Under the pieces are notes generated by a model. The model saw only the letters and a list, made by a program, of their open reading frames with translations, was not told the origin of the DNA and did not search any database. A stretch of DNA of 16,407 nucleotides from Bacteroidales bacterium. GTDB lineage: Bacteria; Bacteroidota; Bacteroidia; Bacteroidales; UBA7960. The position numbers and the translations under genes were made by a program. Location: positions 1-16,407 of the forward strand of contig SKTQ01000142.1 in the NCBI GenBank assembly GCA_007122505.1, in the 5' to 3' direction. This document shows, in pieces, positions 13,850-16,407 of the stretch (the first letter of the stretch is position 1; each line of letters starts with the position of its first letter).

Positions 13850-15187
13850 ATGAAAAAAAGAAAACATATTTTCACCGCAATACTGCTGACAGGGCTGATT
13901 TTTCTGCAGGCCTGTGATCCAAACAAGGAACTTTACGAAAAAATGGATGCAGGCAGGAAGCCCCACAGCGAGAATGTTGAATATACTCTGGTGGATGCCG
14001 ATTATAACAGGTTTGGCGGTTTTATTGCCGAGTATAAGGCTTTTAGCGATTCATTTCCTGCTATGGATTATGTACCGGAAATTCTGGCAAGCCGCTATGT
14101 TACGCTTGACCTGAACAGTTCGGCTATGGTAACTTTCAATCATCTTCTGCTGCACCCCACCTGGTGGGATGCGGGATTTGGTTATGAGTTCCAGCCAAAA
14201 GACTATGCTTTTCTTGGTCTGGACAATACATTTACCCCTGATAATCCTGCCTGGCAGCTTATTCCCCTGTGGCTGAACCGTGAGTACCCCGATGCGGAAG
14301 AAGGTGATGAAGTGCATATCATTTACAATTTTACTGAAGCCGGAGAGACCTATCTTAACCAGGACAATTATGGTTATGATGGAGAGCAATGGGAATTATT
14401 GGAAACCAAAGAAAATCTTCCATACATCGGTTACGAGCTCACACCTGAGGATTATGAATGGTTTGGCGGCAGCGTTGCCCAGTTCAATAACTTCAGCGAA
14501 AGTGATCCACCTGAAAACTTTCTGCCTGTTTTTCTCAAGCATAAGTTCCCCAATATTCCCATTGGAGGAGAAAAAGTGTTGAAATACAGATATTTCAATG
14601 GAAGCCAGGTCGTGAACAATATTGACAAATTCGTTTTCGACGGGGTGATTTGGGAGCCTCTCCCCTACATCGTAGAAAAAACGGAACAGTACATTTTTGG
14701 CGATGAAGGCTGGGCATTCGATCCTACAGTGTTTTTTACACTGGACAGAGATGACTACATGTACCTGGTAAGCATTGACCCTGTGGGCCAGCAAGAATTT
14801 CCTCACGCTGATTTCGCCTATTACTATGGTGCAAGTGGCTTTTTCAGGAATTTTGACATACGTATTATCGGGCGCAGGTTAGATAAACTCGAAAACGGTG
14901 AATATGCCGATCCTGAGCTTGGCGAGATATTTGAAAACGAAGGGCCTGAGGCTGTCATGGAGGAGATGATGCGCCGGATCAAGCACGAGGGAATCATTTA
15001 CCTGCTCCAGCATAAATACCCGGATGCCGCTCCGCAGATTGGAGGTATCGACGTGCATTTCTTCGTGGGATTTCAAACGTTTGCCGACAACTGGGTACGC
15101 CGTTTCCCCGAAGCCGAGTACATCTGCGTAGCAGCAGGTGACCCGCCGCAGTTCGAAATGGTTAATTTCATTGAGAATACAGAATAG
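13850..15187 (+). CDS. Lipoprotein with internal DY/KYP repeats
   Basis: 445 residues. ATG 13850 is preferred over upstream in-frame starts (13718, 13814, 13826) because it places a lipoprotein signal exactly at the N terminus: MKKRKHIFTAILLTGLIFLQAC, with lipobox Cys22. The upstream starts would bury it, and 13718 lies inside the receptor gene. The mature protein contains repeated units of about 75 residues. Each opens with a beta strand and DY (YTLVDADY 45-52, YEFQPKDY 112-119, YELTPEDY 195-202, FFTLDRDDY 295-303), continues with a helix ending in a (K/R)(Y/F)P-like motif (NREYPDAEEGD, KHKFPNIPIGG, QHKYPDAAPQIGG) and, in copies 2 and 3, ends with (Y/F)DG..W. It is rich in Trp and Tyr, as in ligand- or glycan-contacting surfaces. 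I do not recognise a named family. It lies 37 bp after the TonB receptor gene and probably forms a complex with it; terminated at 15215. Confidence 0.85.
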   Translation: MKKRKHIFTAILLTGLIFLQACDPNKELYEKMDAGRKPHSENVEYTLVDADYNRFGGFIAEYKAFSDSFPAMDYVPEILASRYVTLDLNSSAMVTFNHLLLHPTWWDAGFGYEFQPKDYAFLGLDNTFTPDNPAWQLIPLWLNREYPDAEEGDEVHIIYNFTEAGETYLNQDNYGYDGEQWELLETKENLPYIGYELTPEDYEWFGGSVAQFNNFSESDPPENFLPVFLKHKFPNIPIGGEKVLKYRYFNGSQVVNNIDKFVFDGVIWEPLPYIVEKTEQYIFGDEGWAFDPTVFFTLDRDDYMYLVSIDPVGQQEFPHADFAYYYGASGFFRNFDIRIIGRRLDKLENGEYADPELGEIFENEGPEAVMEEMMRRIKHEGIIYLLQHKYPDAAPQIGGIDVHFFVGFQTFADNWVRRFPEAEYICVAAGDPPQFEMVNFIENTE

Positions 15188-15214
15188 CGGGTACCAAAAG
15201 CATTGAAGGACCTG

Positions 15215-15255
15215 ACGGAGGATGGTTGTAAACCAAACATCCTCCGTGTTTTTTT
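15215..15255 (+). terminator. Strong intrinsic terminator of the envelope operon
   Basis: ACGGAGGATG (15215-15224) pairs perfectly with CATCCTCCGT (15238-15247) over 10 bp, with a 13-base loop, and is followed by G and seven T (15249-15255). It lies 27 bases after the lipoprotein stop codon. This marks the 3' end of the three-gene unit and separates it from gcvT. Confidence 0.88.
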
Positions 15256-15541
15256 GCGTTTTGTTCATTAAAGCAACAAAATAAGTAAACATCAATAAAA
15301 TGATGATTTGCTTATCAGGCATGTCGATAATCCATTTCCATTTCGCAAACAAAACAGGAAAGTGACAATGCTGAACCTTTGAGGTGGATATTTTGTTACA
15401 TTTGCATCCACAACAAGCGATCCTAAAGCGATTTTGTTATTGTTTAACCGCAGGATTCCGGCAAATGACAGATGATCAGTCTCATAGGCTGTTATATGCT
15501 GCCTGGACGTTTAAAACCAAAATACTAAAACTGTTAATACG
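15256..15541 (+). other. 286-bp intergenic region and gcvT leader
   Basis: No gene is evident. An antisense frame across this region overlaps the terminator and the end of the lipoprotein gene and has no coding character. The region holds a candidate promoter box at 15397-15404 and then a leader of about 130 bases. AAGCGAT occurs twice there, in AAGCGATCCT and AAGCGATTTT. I do not recognise a glycine, folate or other riboswitch. Confidence 0.55.
15397..15404 (+). promoter_or_regulatory. Candidate Bacteroidota -7 box for gcvT
   Basis: TACATTTG matches TAnnTTTG exactly. A TTTG lies upstream at 15378-15381, but the spacer of 15 bases is shorter than the usual 19-21, so the -33 element is uncertain. 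Position and orientation fit transcription of gcvT after the upstream terminator. Confidence 0.45.
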
Positions 15542-16407
15542 ATGAAGACCACTGTTTTTAAAGAAATGCATGAGGAAATGGGAGGCAAAATGGTACCCTT
15601 TGCCGGTTTTTATATGCCCGTTCAGTTTGAAGGTGTGAATGCCGAACACGATACCGTAAGAAATAAGCTCGGTGTTTTTGATGTTTCGCACATGGGAGAG
15701 ATTTGGGTTGAAGGTCCCAAAGCGTTGGATCTGGTTCAATGGGTAAGTTCCAATGATGCATCGGTTTTGACTGACGGAAAAGTGCAATATACCTGCTTTC
15801 CCAATGACAAAGGAGGTATTGTTGATGATTTTTTGGTGTACCGCTTTGGTCCGGAAAAATATTTACTGGTGGTTAATGCAGCCAATATAGAAAAGGACTG
15901 GGAATGGCTGAATAAACAGAATGAAAAAATTGGTGCAAAGCTTACCAACGCTTCCGACCGGATTTCCCAGCTTGCAGTTCAGGGTCCCCTTGCCCTTAGG
16001 GCTATGCAAAAGTTAACCGATAGCGATGTGGAAAATATGCCTTTTTTTACATTTGAGGTGATCCGTTTTGCAGGAGTTGACGGGGTAATTTTTTCCAATA
16101 CCGGGTACACGGGTTCCGGAGGTTGTGAGATTTATTTTGACAATGAACATGGCCAAAAAATATATGAGGCGGTGCTGGAAGCTGGGAAAGAGTTTGGGAT
16201 CAAACCTATTGGTTTGGCTGCACGGGATACCCTTCGCCTTGAAGCGGGTTTGTGTCTTTATGGCAACGATATCGATGATACCACGTCTCCCATTGAAGCA
16301 GGACTCGGTTGGGCCACAAAGTTTACTGATGAAAAAGACTTTGTCAACAAAGAAAATCTCCTGAAACAAAAAACGGAGGGAATTAGCAGGCGCCTCGTGG
16401 GTTTTGA
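15542..16407 (+). CDS. gcvT: Glycine cleavage system T protein (aminomethyltransferase), 5' part
   Basis: Cut by the window end after 288 codons; the full protein is usually about 360 residues. It transfers the methylene group of the aminomethyl-lipoyl arm of GcvH to tetrahydrofolate, releasing ammonia. Visible signatures: VPFAGFYMPVQF (18-29), GVFDVSHMGEI (44-54), GGIVDDFLVYRF (91-102) with D95/D96 in the position of the catalytic Asp of the family, LAVQGPLA, NTGYTGSGGCEIYF, and GLAARDTLRLEAGLCLYGND. The start at ATG 15542 opens directly on the conserved N terminus. No gcvH or gcvP gene lies upstream; the preceding gene belongs to a terminated, unrelated operon. LipA, encoded at 5097-5960, provides the lipoyl group on which this reaction depends. 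Confidence 0.96.
   Translation, partial: MKTTVFKEMHEEMGGKMVPFAGFYMPVQFEGVNAEHDTVRNKLGVFDVSHMGEIWVEGPKALDLVQWVSSNDASVLTDGKVQYTCFPNDKGGIVDDFLVYRFGPEKYLLVVNAANIEKDWEWLNKQNEKIGAKLTNASDRISQLAVQGPLALRAMQKLTDSDVENMPFFTFEVIRFAGVDGVIFSNTGYTGSGGCEIYFDNEHGQKIYEAVLEAGKEFGIKPIGLAARDTLRLEAGLCLYGNDIDDTTSPIEAGLGWATKFTDEKDFVNKENLLKQKTEGISRRLVGF

Noticed and set aside
14396..14806. 136-codon open frame on the minus strand
   Set aside because: Fully antisense to the repeat region of the lipoprotein gene.
11104..15187. Classical SusC/SusD pair
   Set aside because: The lipoprotein has the right size class and position but shows DY/KYP repeats rather than the helical SusD fold motifs.
14879..15352. 157-codon open frame on the minus strand
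   Set aside because: It runs through the intrinsic terminator and the 3' end of the lipoprotein gene; the composition looks like antisense of coding DNA and no domain is visible.
15405..15541. Riboswitch (glycine or folate type) in the gcvT leader
   Set aside because: The leader is long enough, but I could not find conserved motif blocks or convincing paired arms of a known class.

Overview
The window reads as chromosomal DNA of a member of the Bacteroidota, most likely class Bacteroidia. The support is a secreted protein with a type IX secretion (T9SS) C-terminal sorting domain, a TonB-dependent receptor with an N-terminal carboxypeptidase-regulatory-like domain, a lipoprotein next to it, TAnnTTTG-type promoter boxes, and start codons with little or no Shine-Dalgarno sequence. 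I see no insertion sequence, phage gene, CRISPR array, tRNA or rRNA. Most genes are housekeeping. The accessory-looking part is the three-gene envelope operon at 8236-15187.

Layout. Positions 1-2918 (+): the 3' part of an M20-family amidohydrolase, overlapped by 8 bp by a stand-alone alanine racemase, then a threonine-aldolase-type PLP lyase. Positions 2928-5960 (-): lipoyl synthase (lipA, TTG start), a DUF1343/NamZ-type exo-N-acetylmuramidase with a signal peptide, and the release-factor methyltransferase prmC. These three are closely spaced and probably co-transcribed. prmC ends only 9 bp from the threonine aldolase, tail to tail. Positions 6059-6377: an uncharacterised 84-residue protein on the minus strand, followed by a perfect 14-bp-stem hairpin that can terminate in both directions. 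A 386-bp divergent spacer leads to sucC (6764-7954, +), with no sucD beside it.

Positions 7955-15255: a 281-bp spacer holding a tandem direct repeat and two perfect 8-bp hairpins, then three same-strand genes. They encode (a) a 941-residue T9SS-secreted protein with three copies of an about 190-residue OB-fold-like module, a PEGA-like domain and a choice-of-anchor-J domain; (b) a 902-residue TonB-dependent outer-membrane receptor; (c) a 445-residue lipoprotein with internal 'DY...KYP...FDG..W' repeats and no SusD features. Gaps are 42 and 37 bp, and a strong intrinsic terminator follows. I read this as a secretion/capture/import module for an unknown ligand and as the best candidate here for an undescribed system. 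Positions 15542-16407 (+): the 5' part of gcvT (glycine cleavage T protein), cut by the window edge.

Functional links: lipA supplies the lipoyl cofactor needed by the glycine cleavage H protein and by 2-oxoacid dehydrogenases. Threonine aldolase makes glycine, and GcvT belongs to the system that degrades it. sucC is the TCA-cycle succinyl-CoA step. The M20/Alr pair suggests release and racemisation of an amino acid from an N-acylated or peptide precursor. Domain and family names come from recognition of motifs, not from a database search.
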